A stretch of 13,358 nucleotides of DNA from Candidatus Collierbacteria bacterium (GCA_003531665.1 DQFC01000043.1:31021-44378), one strand, 5' to 3'. Counted from the first letter of the stretch, positions 6,423 to 13,121 are shown. Notes: a model not told the origin generated them from the letters alone. Program-made: numbers and translations.

Positions 6423-7120
6423 TCCGATCTCCTTTTGATTGCATCAGTTGCATTTCTGGAACTCTTGGATAGAAGAAGACCATCTATTTCGTAGAGGTCT
6501 TCCAGAGTTTTTTCCCAAACTTTCGCTTTGGACAAGTCGGGATCGGTCATGTTGAACTCCAGATTATCCATGGCCGTGATGGTGAGGGTTAGGGCGGACT
6601 CGAAAGTCGCCTTCAGTTCGGCGAATCTGGTTGGGGTCGTTCGCTTCGCTCCCTGCTCATAGGCCAAATAGACCACGAGTAGGTTTACAAAGCGGAACAA
6701 TTTGCCCTCAACTTTGGTGATCGAGCCGAGATCCTCATCTTTGAGACTTTTATGGATACGCCCAATAGTTTCGCCCAGGCTCACCACTCGGTCAGAATAC
6801 TCGGGACCGAGTTTAAAACCGGTGCTTTTTATTTCAGCGGCGTCTTCCTCGACTTCTCGCAGACCACCGTCCTTTTGACGTTTGACGTCGAGATCGATGA
6901 TCTCTTGGTCACTGGGAACGAGAAATTTCAACGTAGCGAACCAGCAGAGAGCGGAGATAAAAGCGGACAGCCCGATACGGATCATGAGCAAGCCCGCCAC
7001 AGACTCAGTGAGCCACTTTTGGTCCGGTAATAGCCACGCGAACAGAATAAAGGCGATTACAAAGACGATAATGGCCACGACGTCCCGCAGTCCAAACTCA
7101 TTTTCGGGAACTCTATTCAT
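6419..7120 (-). CDS. XpaC-like membrane protein (5-bromo-4-chloroindolyl phosphate hydrolysis family)
   Basis: 233 residues. Two N-terminal membrane segments (about 13-31 and 38-60) are followed by a helical cytoplasmic domain: a conserved-looking SLGETIGRIHKSL at 114-126, then FRFVNLLVVYLA near 142-153, a helix with FAELKATFESALTLTITAMDNLE (about 166-188) and a charged C-terminus. Two membrane helices plus a helical bundle, next to TelA, fit the XpaC family (PF10112), whose members accompany TelA in Bacillus and relatives; the biochemical role is unclear. The ATG at 7120 is preferred over an in-frame start at 7177 because AAAGGAGG (7133-7126) lies just ahead of it and the extension would abut the upstream stop codon. 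The stop overlaps the next gene by four bases (ATGA). Family call is from topology, pattern and context. Confidence 0.68.
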   Translation of the reverse strand: MNRVPENEFGLRDVVAIIVFVIAFILFAWLLPDQKWLTESVAGLLMIRIGLSAFISALCWFATLKFLVPSDQEIIDLDVKRQKDGGLREVEEDAAEIKSTGFKLGPEYSDRVVSLGETIGRIHKSLKDEDLGSITKVEGKLFRFVNLLVVYLAYEQGAKRTTPTRFAELKATFESALTLTITAMDNLEFNMTDPDLSKAKVWEKTLEDLYEIDGLLLSKSSRNATDAIKRRSE

Positions 7121-7147
7121 CTTTTCCTCCTTTCGAAGAAGATGGGA

Positions 7148-7164
7148 GGAGGTTACAAACCTCC
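7148..7164 (-). other. Intercistronic hairpin upstream of the XpaC-like Shine-Dalgarno
   Basis: On the transcript, GGAGGTT and AACCTCC form a 7-bp stem with a TGT loop between the VWA stop codon and the XpaC-like Shine-Dalgarno. The CCTCC arm is also complementary to the GGAGG at 7130-7126, so two mutually exclusive pairings are possible. Confidence 0.4.
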
Positions 7165-7177
7165 CCCCTTGGGACAA

Positions 7178-8950
7178 CTAGCGACCGTAGATCGCCTTGA
7201 AGGCATTGAGCAAACCTTCGTCATTATCACCCATGTAGGTGTTGCCACCAAACTGTTGAGTGTATACGGCGTTGATCGATTTGCCTTTAGTTCCAAACGC
7301 AATGCCGATCACGGTCACGCTTGTCTTTCCCGAGAAGGAATTCCAAGCCGCGAAAAACTGATCGGCATTCATCCCACTCATGTTTTCGCCATCGGTGAGG
7401 ATCACGATATAGTAATCGATTTCGGGGTTGAAACCCTGTTCGATCAACTGAAGCATGAGGTTGGCACATTCAAACATTTCCGTGCCATTCGGCTGGAAAC
7501 CGTTAAATTCACGGGCCAGATTTTTCCAAACCTGATCGGAATTCCAAATTCGAGGGTCGGCGTCGTTCCAAGGCCCCAAGATCGAGTTGATCCGGTCCCC
7601 GGCGACGTTGGTGTTCACACCGATCGTCTCGGTCACCAAGCCGGTTGTACCACTACTGAAGAAGTAATAGTCAAAGACATCGTTCTGGCCGGGGACGATA
7701 TTGTTGTCGACCAGCCATTGTGAATCGGTGATCTTCAGTAATGCACGGTTCAGGGCTTGAATTCGAAGTACATCCCAGCTTTTCCCATTGACGTTAATCT
7801 TCATGGATTCTTGGAACATAGAAGGCGAAACGTCGACGCAAGCCTTGACCACCTTCACGCGTTTGTAGTAGTCGCGGTAGATGTCCAATGCCTGCTTTGC
7901 CACCGAATAAACGGGGGGGTTGATGGGTGTGCTTTGAGGATTCACGGTCAGTCCCCAATCAGCCCTGAAAGCGCTGTAATCGGGAGAAACCCCAAAAGCA
8001 GACGATCCAGGCAGAAGGGCGTGTGAAGCCACAGCTTGCTGAGAGGTGTCGGTGAGGAGATAAGCCGCAAACTCATCGTAGACCTTTTTCTCCGCTTCAG
8101 ATAAGTTGCCCGTATTCCCCATGATCATAGTGGCCATGGGAGAGGCATCTTTGAAGTAGAAAAAGAGGAAAGGCACTTTGCCTTTGTTGACGAGCTGTTG
8201 GTTGAGACCTTGTTCACCGGCGAAGCTGGATTGGTAGGCTATAACGCCATCGAACAGATTCGAACCGTTGATGCTATCGTCAAAAACCATCTTGACAGCA
8301 TCGTCGGTAGAACCGGCCGAACGAGCGAAGTAGTCATAAATCCGCTTCCCGCAGTCCTTGGAATCCTGAACGGTTTGAGTGGTTAGCTGGGAACTTGGAT
8401 TGCCGGAGCAGTATGCCATGGTAGCAAAAAACTCCAGAGCGGCTGCGGTTCCTTTGTTGGCAGGGGCAGTCACAATTTTGAGACCACCGCTTTCAAGCAT
8501 TCGGGCAAACTGTTCGTGTGTGAGGTATGGGTCTACGACGGTTAGGCCAAGATCGTTTGCCTTATCCTGTCTTATCCAAACACCCACGAACGCGCGTGCA
8601 GGGAAGCTGATGTCTTTGAGTCCTGCTCCGAAGAGCTGATCGTCAAAGATGAAGGCATCGAAAGTTTCCGCCGTCTTTTTGTCGAGAGTTACGCCGAGTG
8701 AGGCACTTTTGATCGCCTCAGCATCAGTACCGTCGAGGTATTCAACGTAAACCTTGTTACCGGTTTCCTTGTAGAACTGTTGGAGCAAACCCTCAGACTC
8801 GTAGTTGTCTCCGAGGAATTGCTTGGCGTTTGGACCAGCCACAACAGAAAGGTCGGACGAGGTTTGTGACGTTTCCGACGAGGGACCTACACAGGCGGCA
8901 ATGGCCAAGGCCAGAACCAGAACAAGCACGTACAAACGGTTAATCTTCAT
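7178..8950 (-). CDS. Substrate-binding and VWA domain lipoprotein
   Basis: 590 residues. Signal peptide with lipobox I-A-A-C (Cys20) makes it a lipoprotein on the outer face of the membrane. Residues about 34-345 look like a bacterial extracellular solute-binding domain (SVVAGPNAKQFL at the start, VTAPANKGTAAALEFF at 160-175, FDGVIAYQSSF at 233-243). Residues about 366-590 form a von Willebrand A domain with a complete MIDAS: D373-V-S375-P-S377, T490 in NGTEMFE, and D520 in VILTDGEN, so it should bind a divalent cation. This fusion ('substrate-binding and VWA domain-containing protein') is a known architecture, often near TelA. Here it leads an operon with XpaC-like, SBP-like and TelA genes and without ABC permease or ATPase, so ligand sensing or surface protein interaction is more likely than uptake. 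AAGGAG (8964-8959) is eight bases before the ATG; the promoter is at 9052-9024. Confidence 0.9.
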   Translation of the reverse strand: MKINRLYVLVLVLALAIAACVGPSSETSQTSSDLSVVAGPNAKQFLGDNYESEGLLQQFYKETGNKVYVEYLDGTDAEAIKSASLGVTLDKKTAETFDAFIFDDQLFGAGLKDISFPARAFVGVWIRQDKANDLGLTVVDPYLTHEQFARMLESGGLKIVTAPANKGTAAALEFFATMAYCSGNPSSQLTTQTVQDSKDCGKRIYDYFARSAGSTDDAVKMVFDDSINGSNLFDGVIAYQSSFAGEQGLNQQLVNKGKVPFLFFYFKDASPMATMIMGNTGNLSEAEKKVYDEFAAYLLTDTSQQAVASHALLPGSSAFGVSPDYSAFRADWGLTVNPQSTPINPPVYSVAKQALDIYRDYYKRVKVVKACVDVSPSMFQESMKINVNGKSWDVLRIQALNRALLKITDSQWLVDNNIVPGQNDVFDYYFFSSGTTGLVTETIGVNTNVAGDRINSILGPWNDADPRIWNSDQVWKNLAREFNGFQPNGTEMFECANLMLQLIEQGFNPEIDYYIVILTDGENMSGMNADQFFAAWNSFSGKTSVTVIGIAFGTKGKSINAVYTQQFGGNTYMGDNDEGLLNAFKAIYGR

Positions 8951-8987
8951 TCGAATTTCTCCTTATTTCAAATAGATTGTCAAGGAT

Positions 8988-9003
8988 CCGCACGAGGGTG
9001 CGG
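8988..9003 (-). promoter_or_regulatory. 5' leader hairpin of the SBP-VWA operon
   Basis: CCGCAC and GTGCGG form a 6-bp perfect stem with a 4-nt loop about 14-29 nt after the predicted transcription start. No T-run follows. It may stabilise the 5' end or be a regulator site. Confidence 0.4.
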
Positions 9004-9023
9004 TGGATAGAAATACAGCTGTT

Positions 9024-9052
9024 AGCATATCACATTATGGGTTCATTGTCAA
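9024..9052 (-). promoter_or_regulatory. Promoter of the SBP-VWA/XpaC/SBP/TelA operon
   Basis: Minus strand TTGACA (9052-9047), 17 bp, TATGCT (9029-9024). Predicted start near 9017 and leader about 67 nt. Its -35 lies only 9 bp from the -35 of the divergent promoter at 9062. Confidence 0.7.
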
Positions 9053-9061
9053 CGATCAATC

Positions 9062-9090
9062 TTGCATATTAACAAGCCCCATGTTATTAT
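9062..9090 (+). promoter_or_regulatory. Divergent promoter for the 9136-9720 gene pair
   Basis: TTGCAT (9062-9067), 17 bp, TATTAT (9085-9090). The ten bases after the -10 (AGGGCAGTAA) match those after the -10 of the promoter at 11824 (GGGACAGTAA) in eight of ten positions. Confidence 0.65.
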
Positions 9091-9135
9091 AGGGCAGTAA
9101 TTTTGCAGGTCTTTTCAATTCAAAAAGGAGAACTC

Positions 9136-9456
9136 ATGTTGGATTTCCGACTCATCCCTATTTTAGGACGTAAAATTGAGGCCAATTTACCGAATAGCTG
9201 GACCACCCACGCTCATAGTGAGGTCAGTCTAGAACGCCGCGTCATCAGGATCTTCGGACCTGCACGCAAGCGCAATCTCTTCGGACCTCCGAATTATGCC
9301 AAGGTCTATGTGTACTCGGACAAGGTCGAAATCTTCCGAGTGCCATTTCCACCCGCCAAGGGGTTTATCTGCACCGATGCTGAATTTGACCAAATCATCG
9401 CGGCCGTCAAAGCCAGCACCCCACTCCCCGTCGAGGAAATCAAAAAGGAAAAATAG
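9136..9456 (+). CDS. Small cytoplasmic protein of unknown function, first of a pair
   Basis: 106 residues, with no signal peptide or membrane segment. The sequence is beta-rich in the middle (AKVYVYSDKVEIFRV at about 55-69) and ends in a helix (TDAEFDQIIAAVKAS) and a Lys/Glu tail. A run of strands capped by one C-terminal helix could suggest a small PH-like or similar fold, but I do not recognise a family. The ATG at 9136 is preferred over an upstream TTG because AAGGAG (9125-9130) lies five bases before it. It is divergent from the TelA operon across a compact 45-65 bp promoter region and is followed after three bases by a second small gene, so the two are co-transcribed and probably translationally coupled. 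Confidence 0.75.
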   Translation: MLDFRLIPILGRKIEANLPNSWTTHAHSEVSLERRVIRIFGPARKRNLFGPPNYAKVYVYSDKVEIFRVPFPPAKGFICTDAEFDQIIAAVKASTPLPVEEIKKEK

Positions 9457-9459
9457 CCG

Positions 9460-9720
9460 ATGAACCCATCCATGTCCGCTTTGGCCAACTTCCTCAGAGG
9501 TGAGTTGAAGCTCATGCGTGTGGACATGATCCACCACGGCAGTTCTTGCCACATCCTCATCTCAAGAGTCATGAGTTACGGCTCAAAAATTCCCACTTAC
9601 GTGGCTATTGCCAAAATCATCATGATTGACAACACTCCGATCACCGAGTACCTCATAGGTATCGAACCAAAAGATATCGAGCATCTCGTAACAGCCATGA
9701 ACAAGTTCGAACTCAAATAA
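9460..9720 (+). CDS. Small cytoplasmic protein of unknown function, second of a pair
   Basis: 86 residues, soluble. An N-terminal helix (SALANFLRGELKLMRVDMI) is followed by beta-like stretches (HILISRVMSY, TYVAIAKIIMI, EYLIGIE) and a terminal helix (DIEHLVTAMNKFEL). The strand-strand-helix ending recalls that of the preceding 106-residue protein, but identity is too low to claim a duplication by eye. No family is recognised. The ATG lies three bases after the previous stop, with AAGGA at 9445-9449 ten bases upstream. A terminator follows eight bases after the stop. Confidence 0.72.
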   Translation: MNPSMSALANFLRGELKLMRVDMIHHGSSCHILISRVMSYGSKIPTYVAIAKIIMIDNTPITEYLIGIEPKDIEHLVTAMNKFELK

Positions 9721-9727
9721 CCACTCA

Positions 9728-9754
9728 GCCTCGCACCGTGCGGGGCTTTTTATT
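9728..9754 (+). terminator. Rho-independent terminator after the 9136-9720 pair
   Basis: GCCTCGCA (9728-9735) pairs with TGCGGGGC (9739-9746), with one T-G wobble and a CCG loop, followed by TTTTTATT. The T-tract runs directly into the TTGACA of the next promoter. Confidence 0.85.
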
Positions 9755-9781
9755 GACATATCTTTCGGTTCGTGATACTAT
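9753..9781 (+). promoter_or_regulatory. Promoter of the 9865-10335 membrane protein
   Basis: TTGACA (9753-9758), 17 bp, TACTAT (9776-9781). The sequence GTGATACTATAAGACACGTT across its -10 is nearly identical to that of the minus-strand promoter at 13150-13122. Leader about 77 nt. Confidence 0.75.
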
Positions 9782-9864
9782 AAGACACGTTCTAAGAGGT
9801 CGCCCCTTTCTAACCAAATCACTCATTCTCAACAAACGGAGATGCCCTCTCCACAGGAGATTCC

Positions 9865-10335
9865 ATGGATGAAATGAAGCACAGTCAAGAGAAGATTCGG
9901 CAATTATGGTGGGTGTACTTCATCCCACTGATTCTCGGCCTTATACTCAGAAGGTCCGAGGGTTTTGTATTAGTAACCATTCTGTTGATCTGGTCCAGTT
10001 TCCTGGTCTCAGTATTTACCTGGATCTATTCGATCTGGGTATTCAAGAAGTACTGGCCGGAGATGGTAACCAAGATCTCCCCGAACCTCAAGGTGGACGA
10101 CCAAACCACCGAAGGAAAATGGATGGTCTTTGTTCTCAGACTCCTACACGCAGGGTCCTCGTTCTTCATGGCCCCTGGGTTTGTAGGCGTCTTTCTTCTG
10201 GGCTGGCAATGGAGCTTTTCGATTTGTTCGATAGGCCTAGGTTTAATTTTCCTGATCCTCGGCATCGTGCAATACACAGCTATTCAAGAATACCTTTATG
10301 TAAAGTTCTTGTTCTCAGCCACTCAGGATGAATAA
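9865..10335 (+). CDS. Four-helix membrane protein of unknown function
   Basis: 156 residues, with about four predicted membrane segments near 13-29, 34-59, 88-112 and 116-140. Charged loops include KKYWPEMVTK (61-70) and KVDDQTTEGK (76-85), and the N-terminus is short and polar. There is no signal peptide and no recognisable family. AGGAG at 9855-9859 sits five bases ahead of the ATG. It is expressed alone from a TTGACA/TACTAT promoter and closed by a terminator at 10347. An overlapping +1 frame of 141 residues is a shadow with no start signal. Confidence 0.8.
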   Translation: MDEMKHSQEKIRQLWWVYFIPLILGLILRRSEGFVLVTILLIWSSFLVSVFTWIYSIWVFKKYWPEMVTKISPNLKVDDQTTEGKWMVFVLRLLHAGSSFFMAPGFVGVFLLGWQWSFSICSIGLGLIFLILGIVQYTAIQEYLYVKFLFSATQDE

Positions 10336-10346
10336 ACTTCAACCAA

Positions 10347-10374
10347 AGATCCCGCCCCCGCGGGGTCTTTTTTT
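10347..10374 (+). terminator. Rho-independent terminator after the 9865-10335 gene
   Basis: AGATCCCGC (10347-10355) pairs with GCGGGGTCT (10360-10368), nine pairs with one wobble, CCCC loop, then a seven-T run. Confidence 0.9.
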
Positions 10375-10377
10375 AAT

Positions 10378-10404
10378 ACAAAAAACCACCCTTTCGAGTG
10401 GTTT
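10378..10404 (-). terminator. Rho-independent terminator of the beta-solenoid gene
   Basis: Minus-strand AAACCACTC (10404-10396) pairs with GGGTGGTTT (10391-10383) around a GAAA-type loop with one wobble, followed by a T-run. It sits back to back with the plus-strand terminator. Confidence 0.85.
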
Positions 10405-10410
10405 GTAAAT

Positions 10411-11715
10411 CTATCCAATTTCAATATCGTCGTCGCCTTCGACTTTAATTCTTTGAAATCCCGAACAACCCTGAACCCTAAAGGTTCCGTCGCCCTCAAC
10501 GATAGCTTTGATACTGTCGATGATCGTCTTGATTGATACGCTGGCATCCCCATCTACATTCAGGGTCACCGCGCCTATATCCCCGCCGGCCACTATCAGA
10601 TCCAGATCACCATCGGCGGCAATCGTTATGGCACCTACCAGGCTCCTAACGGATACGCTGACATCATCTCCGGAAGTCAATTTTAGATTCTTCATGGCTG
10701 TGCGAGAGACAACGCTTGCTTCACCATCGGCTTTAACGTCCATCGTTCCCCTGCAGTTATCGACGCTGAGTTGTGCATCACCTTCACAAACTGAGGTAAC
10801 GTTACCGATCACCTCTACCGCCTTTAGAACGGTATCCCCCGAACTGGTGATTTTTACATTTCCGGAGCAATGGTGAAGGTTGACGTCCGCATCCCCATCG
10901 GAGGCTACCACCACATTTCCGACAATCTCACCGCACACCACATCCACGTCTCCGGAGGCAGTAATCGTCAATCCGGCACATCCGTGCAGATTGGAAACAT
11001 CCACGTCTCCGTCCGAAGCCACCCTTACCACCCCGGTTACCTTTGAGGCCACGAGAGAAACATCTCCGGACGCTTTGACGTCAACTCCTTCAACGGCCCC
11101 TACCTTCAGGTCCACCTCATCGTCGCTGACGACCATTACATTTCCACCCGTGTCACCCACCACCGCGTCTTCGCAGTTTTTCAAATTAATCTGGGTTCCA
11201 TAAGGTACCTGTATCTTCAAGTCGGACGTGTCCTCACCGGATGCAAGCACATTGAACCCGCCCAACAAACTTCCGACGATGGAAAGGATGTTGAAGCCAA
11301 TTCGCATACCTTGGACATTTGAAATCGAGATGTTTGCCCACGGATTGTTCTCGGTCGGGGTGATGGTCACGACGCCTTGTTTGAGATCGGACTTGATTCC
11401 CAAAGTGGCCGGAATCACAATTTCCCCGCTATCATGGGGCTCGATTATTACCGTGCGCTCAATATCCACCAGACTGAGAATGCGGCCTTGAAATCTTTTC
11501 TCTGCAGGCTTCGGCACTTCAGGCACCTGATACCCGGCCGGAATTTCATCCAGAGACAAGAGTAGTTCCGGTGACAGATTGGTCACCACCCCGGTCTTGA
11601 GATTGATGGAAGATCCATCCGAAAAGATAACCAAGTCCCCTCGTGCCGACACAATTCCTCGGCCAACCGAAAAAACCTTTCTGCCATTTAACGTAATACA
11701 GCCTATTTTACCCAT
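10411..11715 (-). CDS. Repeat protein, predicted cytoplasmic beta-solenoid (DUF4097-like repeats)
   Basis: 434 residues, no signal peptide. Residues 1-50 form a small beta domain (KIGCITLNGRKVFSVG, then DLVIFSDGSSINLKTG), followed by a Pro-rich link (58-70) and a second beta region (about 80-135). From about 165 to the C-terminus there are some 13 repeats of 18-20 residues of the form hydrophobic strand, (S/D)GD turn, hydrophobic strand, then a short turn ending in G or N, for example VRVASDGDVDVSNLHGCAG. This pattern predicts a stacked beta-solenoid like the DUF4097/DUF2807 putative adhesin or LiaG-type repeats. Several repeats carry Cys in the same turn (180, 246, 283, 321, 417). It could be a scaffold or polymer-forming protein; no function is known. 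AAGGAG (11726-11721) lies five bases before the ATG. Promoter at 11793-11765, terminator at 10404-10378. Confidence 0.82.
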   Translation of the reverse strand: MGKIGCITLNGRKVFSVGRGIVSARGDLVIFSDGSSINLKTGVVTNLSPELLLSLDEIPAGYQVPEVPKPAEKRFQGRILSLVDIERTVIIEPHDSGEIVIPATLGIKSDLKQGVVTITPTENNPWANISISNVQGMRIGFNILSIVGSLLGGFNVLASGEDTSDLKIQVPYGTQINLKNCEDAVVGDTGGNVMVVSDDEVDLKVGAVEGVDVKASGDVSLVASKVTGVVRVASDGDVDVSNLHGCAGLTITASGDVDVVCGEIVGNVVVASDGDADVNLHHCSGNVKITSSGDTVLKAVEVIGNVTSVCEGDAQLSVDNCRGTMDVKADGEASVVSRTAMKNLKLTSGDDVSVSVRSLVGAITIAADGDLDLIVAGGDIGAVTLNVDGDASVSIKTIIDSIKAIVEGDGTFRVQGCSGFQRIKVEGDDDIEIG

Positions 11716-11764
11716 GGGTTCTCCTTATGTCTTACTCTTGGATTTTCAACGAACGTACCCGACT

Positions 11765-11793
11765 ATTTTACCATCTTGACTCATTTCCATCAA
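11765..11793 (-). promoter_or_regulatory. Promoter of the beta-solenoid gene
   Basis: Minus strand TTGATG (11793-11788), 17 bp, TAAAAT (11770-11765). Leader about 43 nt. It is divergent from the promoter at 11824. Confidence 0.5.
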
Positions 11794-11823
11794 CCTATAG
11801 TTACGAACACTTGACTTTCGAAC

Positions 11824-11852
11824 TTGACAATTCCACGCCCATATGGTATTAT
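11824..11852 (+). promoter_or_regulatory. Promoter of the 11900-12196 lipoprotein
   Basis: TTGACA (11824-11829), 17 bp, TATTAT (11847-11852), followed by GGGACAGTAA, which resembles the initial transcribed region of the promoter at 9062. Leader about 40 nt. Confidence 0.75.
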
Positions 11853-11899
11853 GGGACAGTAAGAAAGAACATTCCAACCAATCCAAGAAAGAGGTCAAT

Positions 11900-12196
11900 A
11901 TGAAATTCACTCGTTTTCAACGCGTGGTCGCCTGCCTACTTGGCCTGATACTCGTCTTTGTGGCCTTCGCCGCCTGCAACAACATCTCAGGCACGAACAA
12001 CACGGACACCGTACAGGCGTCCGAAAACGTTCAAGCCGACGATGTGCTTCGCGGCACGCCGATGGTGGATGCAGAAGGCGACGTCATTGCCTTCTTCTTC
12101 GTCATCAAAACAGGTCTAAGTACCTGTTACTCGGTGGTCAGCGTCGACAGTTACAGAGCGATGCTATCCACTGGCACTAGCCTCTCCTGCCCCTAA
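11900..12196 (+). CDS. Small secreted lipoprotein of unknown function
   Basis: 98 residues. Basic N-terminus (KFTRFQR), hydrophobic stretch 9-25 and a lipobox F-A-A-C with Cys26; Phe at the -3 position is less usual but tolerated. A polar Asn/Thr-rich tether (27-45) precedes a compact domain of about 50 residues with EGDVIAFFFVIKT (68-80), STCYSVVSVD and two Cys (86, 97) that may pair. No family is recognised. The ATG at 11900 has AGAGG at 11890-11894; an in-frame upstream ATG at 11843 overlaps the promoter -10 region and is rejected. Monocistronic, with a terminator 19 bases after the stop. Confidence 0.8.
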   Translation: MKFTRFQRVVACLLGLILVFVAFAACNNISGTNNTDTVQASENVQADDVLRGTPMVDAEGDVIAFFFVIKTGLSTCYSVVSVDSYRAMLSTGTSLSCP

Positions 12197-12215
12197 TAAC
12201 TTTTCAGTTCGCCAT

Positions 12216-12239
12216 ACCGCCCTCCGGGGCGGTTTTTTT
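12216..12239 (+). terminator. Rho-independent terminator after the 11900-12196 lipoprotein
   Basis: ACCGCCC (12216-12222) pairs with GGGCGGT (12227-12233) around a TCCG tetraloop, then a run of seven T. Confidence 0.92.
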
Positions 12240-12244
12240 GCCAC

Positions 12245-12273
12245 AAAAAAGGGACAGGCTTATAGCCCATCCC
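12245..12273 (-). terminator. Rho-independent terminator of the 13074-12286 gene pair
   Basis: Minus-strand GGGATGGGCT (12273-12264) pairs with AGCCTGTCCC (12260-12251), ten pairs with two wobbles and a 3-nt loop, followed by six T. It converges with the plus-strand terminator at 12216. Confidence 0.85.
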
Positions 12274-12285
12274 CGATTTACCGAA

Positions 12286-12747
12286 TTAAGCAACAAAGTC
12301 TGAACAAACGAAAGCCGTCATCTCTTCTACGTCTTTCATCATTTGGCTTGCAGTGGATTTTGCATTATTTACCGTCATAGCATTATCTTCGATCAGACCG
12401 ACAGTAGCCAAGTTCGCGATCAGGCGCAAATTCAACAGGATTCGGATATAAAACTGCGACAGATCGTAAACCCGTTTTTGAATCATTGGTCGAATGGTCG
12501 CTTCACCTGTATGAGTGATAAGCCAACCCTTGAGGGTGAGAATCACCTGAGCGAGAGCCACTCCTTGTTCTTTGTGTGTTTGAACAAACTTTAGCAAAGA
12601 GCTGGCGTCTGGAGTGATTGGTGAATCTGTGTATACTTTGATGACCTCCTGGCCAAAGCTGATGACGTCAGCCGGTCCGGTAAATGTGACCACGTTCTTA
12701 CCGCGTTCGATGTGCAAACGAAGCTGTTTATATAAGTTTGTTTCCAC
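12286..12747 (-). CDS. Helical cytoplasmic protein of unknown function
   Basis: 153 residues, with no signal peptide. The N-terminal third has short strands (KNVVTFTGPADVISFG at 17-32). The rest is predicted as a bundle of amphipathic helices: SSLLKFVQTHKEQGVALAQV (49-68), IQKRVYDLSQFYIRILLNL (89-107) and the C-terminal AKSTASQMMKDVEEMTAFV. No recognised family. The start is GTG at 12747, supported by GAGGAG at 12760-12755 seven bases upstream; a longer frame in another phase lacks such support. It lies 39 bp after the 95-residue gene on the same strand with no promoter between them, so the two form one transcription unit ending at 12245. Confidence 0.75.
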   Translation of the reverse strand: METNLYKQLRLHIERGKNVVTFTGPADVISFGQEVIKVYTDSPITPDASSLLKFVQTHKEQGVALAQVILTLKGWLITHTGEATIRPMIQKRVYDLSQFYIRILLNLRLIANLATVGLIEDNAMTVNNAKSTASQMMKDVEEMTAFVCSDFVA

Positions 12748-12786
12748 GATGATTCTCCTCTATGAATGTTAATTTTGCGAACGGAA

Positions 12787-13074
12787 TTATTCTTCTCCAC
12801 CGTTCTCCGTTACAAACCGCTTCACGTATTCCATTGTCTGCTCCTGATTGCAGAGCTGTTCAAGCAGACGTGTTGGCGGAGATTCAAGAGTATAGCGACC
12901 AGCTTGCTCTTTTAAGCGGGACAAGTCTGGTTCACCTGATTGTTTGATCCAATACCGGCAAACTTTGACCGCATTTGCCATACCAATACTATTTTTGAGT
13001 CGTTCGAGAACACAAAGATCGGTTAAAATTTTTTCCCACTGAGTACTTTTGAAGAAAGCCTCGATAATGTCCAT
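12787..13074 (-). CDS. Small helical cytoplasmic protein of unknown function
   Basis: 95 residues, acidic C-terminus (ENGGEE), no signal peptide or membrane segment. Predicted helices cover EAFFKSTQWEKILTDLCVLE (5-24), GMANAVKVCRYWIKQ (31-45), SRLKEQAGRY and RLLEQLCNQEQTMEYVKRFV (69-88). Three Cys are scattered without a metal-site spacing. No family is recognised. AGGAG at 13085-13081 lies six bases before the ATG. It is the first gene of a two-gene unit and its leader contains two short palindromes. Confidence 0.75.
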   Translation of the reverse strand: MDIIEAFFKSTQWEKILTDLCVLERLKNSIGMANAVKVCRYWIKQSGEPDLSRLKEQAGRYTLESPPTRLLEQLCNQEQTMEYVKRFVTENGGEE

Positions 13075-13086
13075 GAGAGTCTCCTA

Positions 13087-13119
13087 TTGAATTATCAATT
13101 TTGCGATACGAAACGTATC
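13087..13119 (-). promoter_or_regulatory. Leader palindromes upstream of the 95-residue gene
   Basis: GATACG and CGTATC (13119-13114 and 13110-13105) form a 6-bp stem with a TTT loop almost at the predicted 5' end. A second inverted repeat TTGA/TCAA (13087-13098) lies just ahead of the Shine-Dalgarno. They may be a regulator site or a 5' stabilising hairpin. Confidence 0.4.
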
Positions 13120-13121
13120 TT

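Noticed and set aside
7121..7177. Longer N-terminus of the XpaC-like protein
   Set aside because: The extension contains the Shine-Dalgarno and intercistronic hairpin and abuts the upstream stop codon; the start at 7120 has AAAGGAGG at good spacing.
10508..11203. Two Ser/Thr/Pro-rich plus-strand frames
   Set aside because: They mirror the repeats of the minus-strand beta-solenoid gene and have no start signals.
10411..11715. Bactofilin
   Set aside because: It is also a beta-solenoid without signal peptide, but the GD-turn repeats of 18-20 residues and two N-terminal beta regions do not match the short bactofilin domain.
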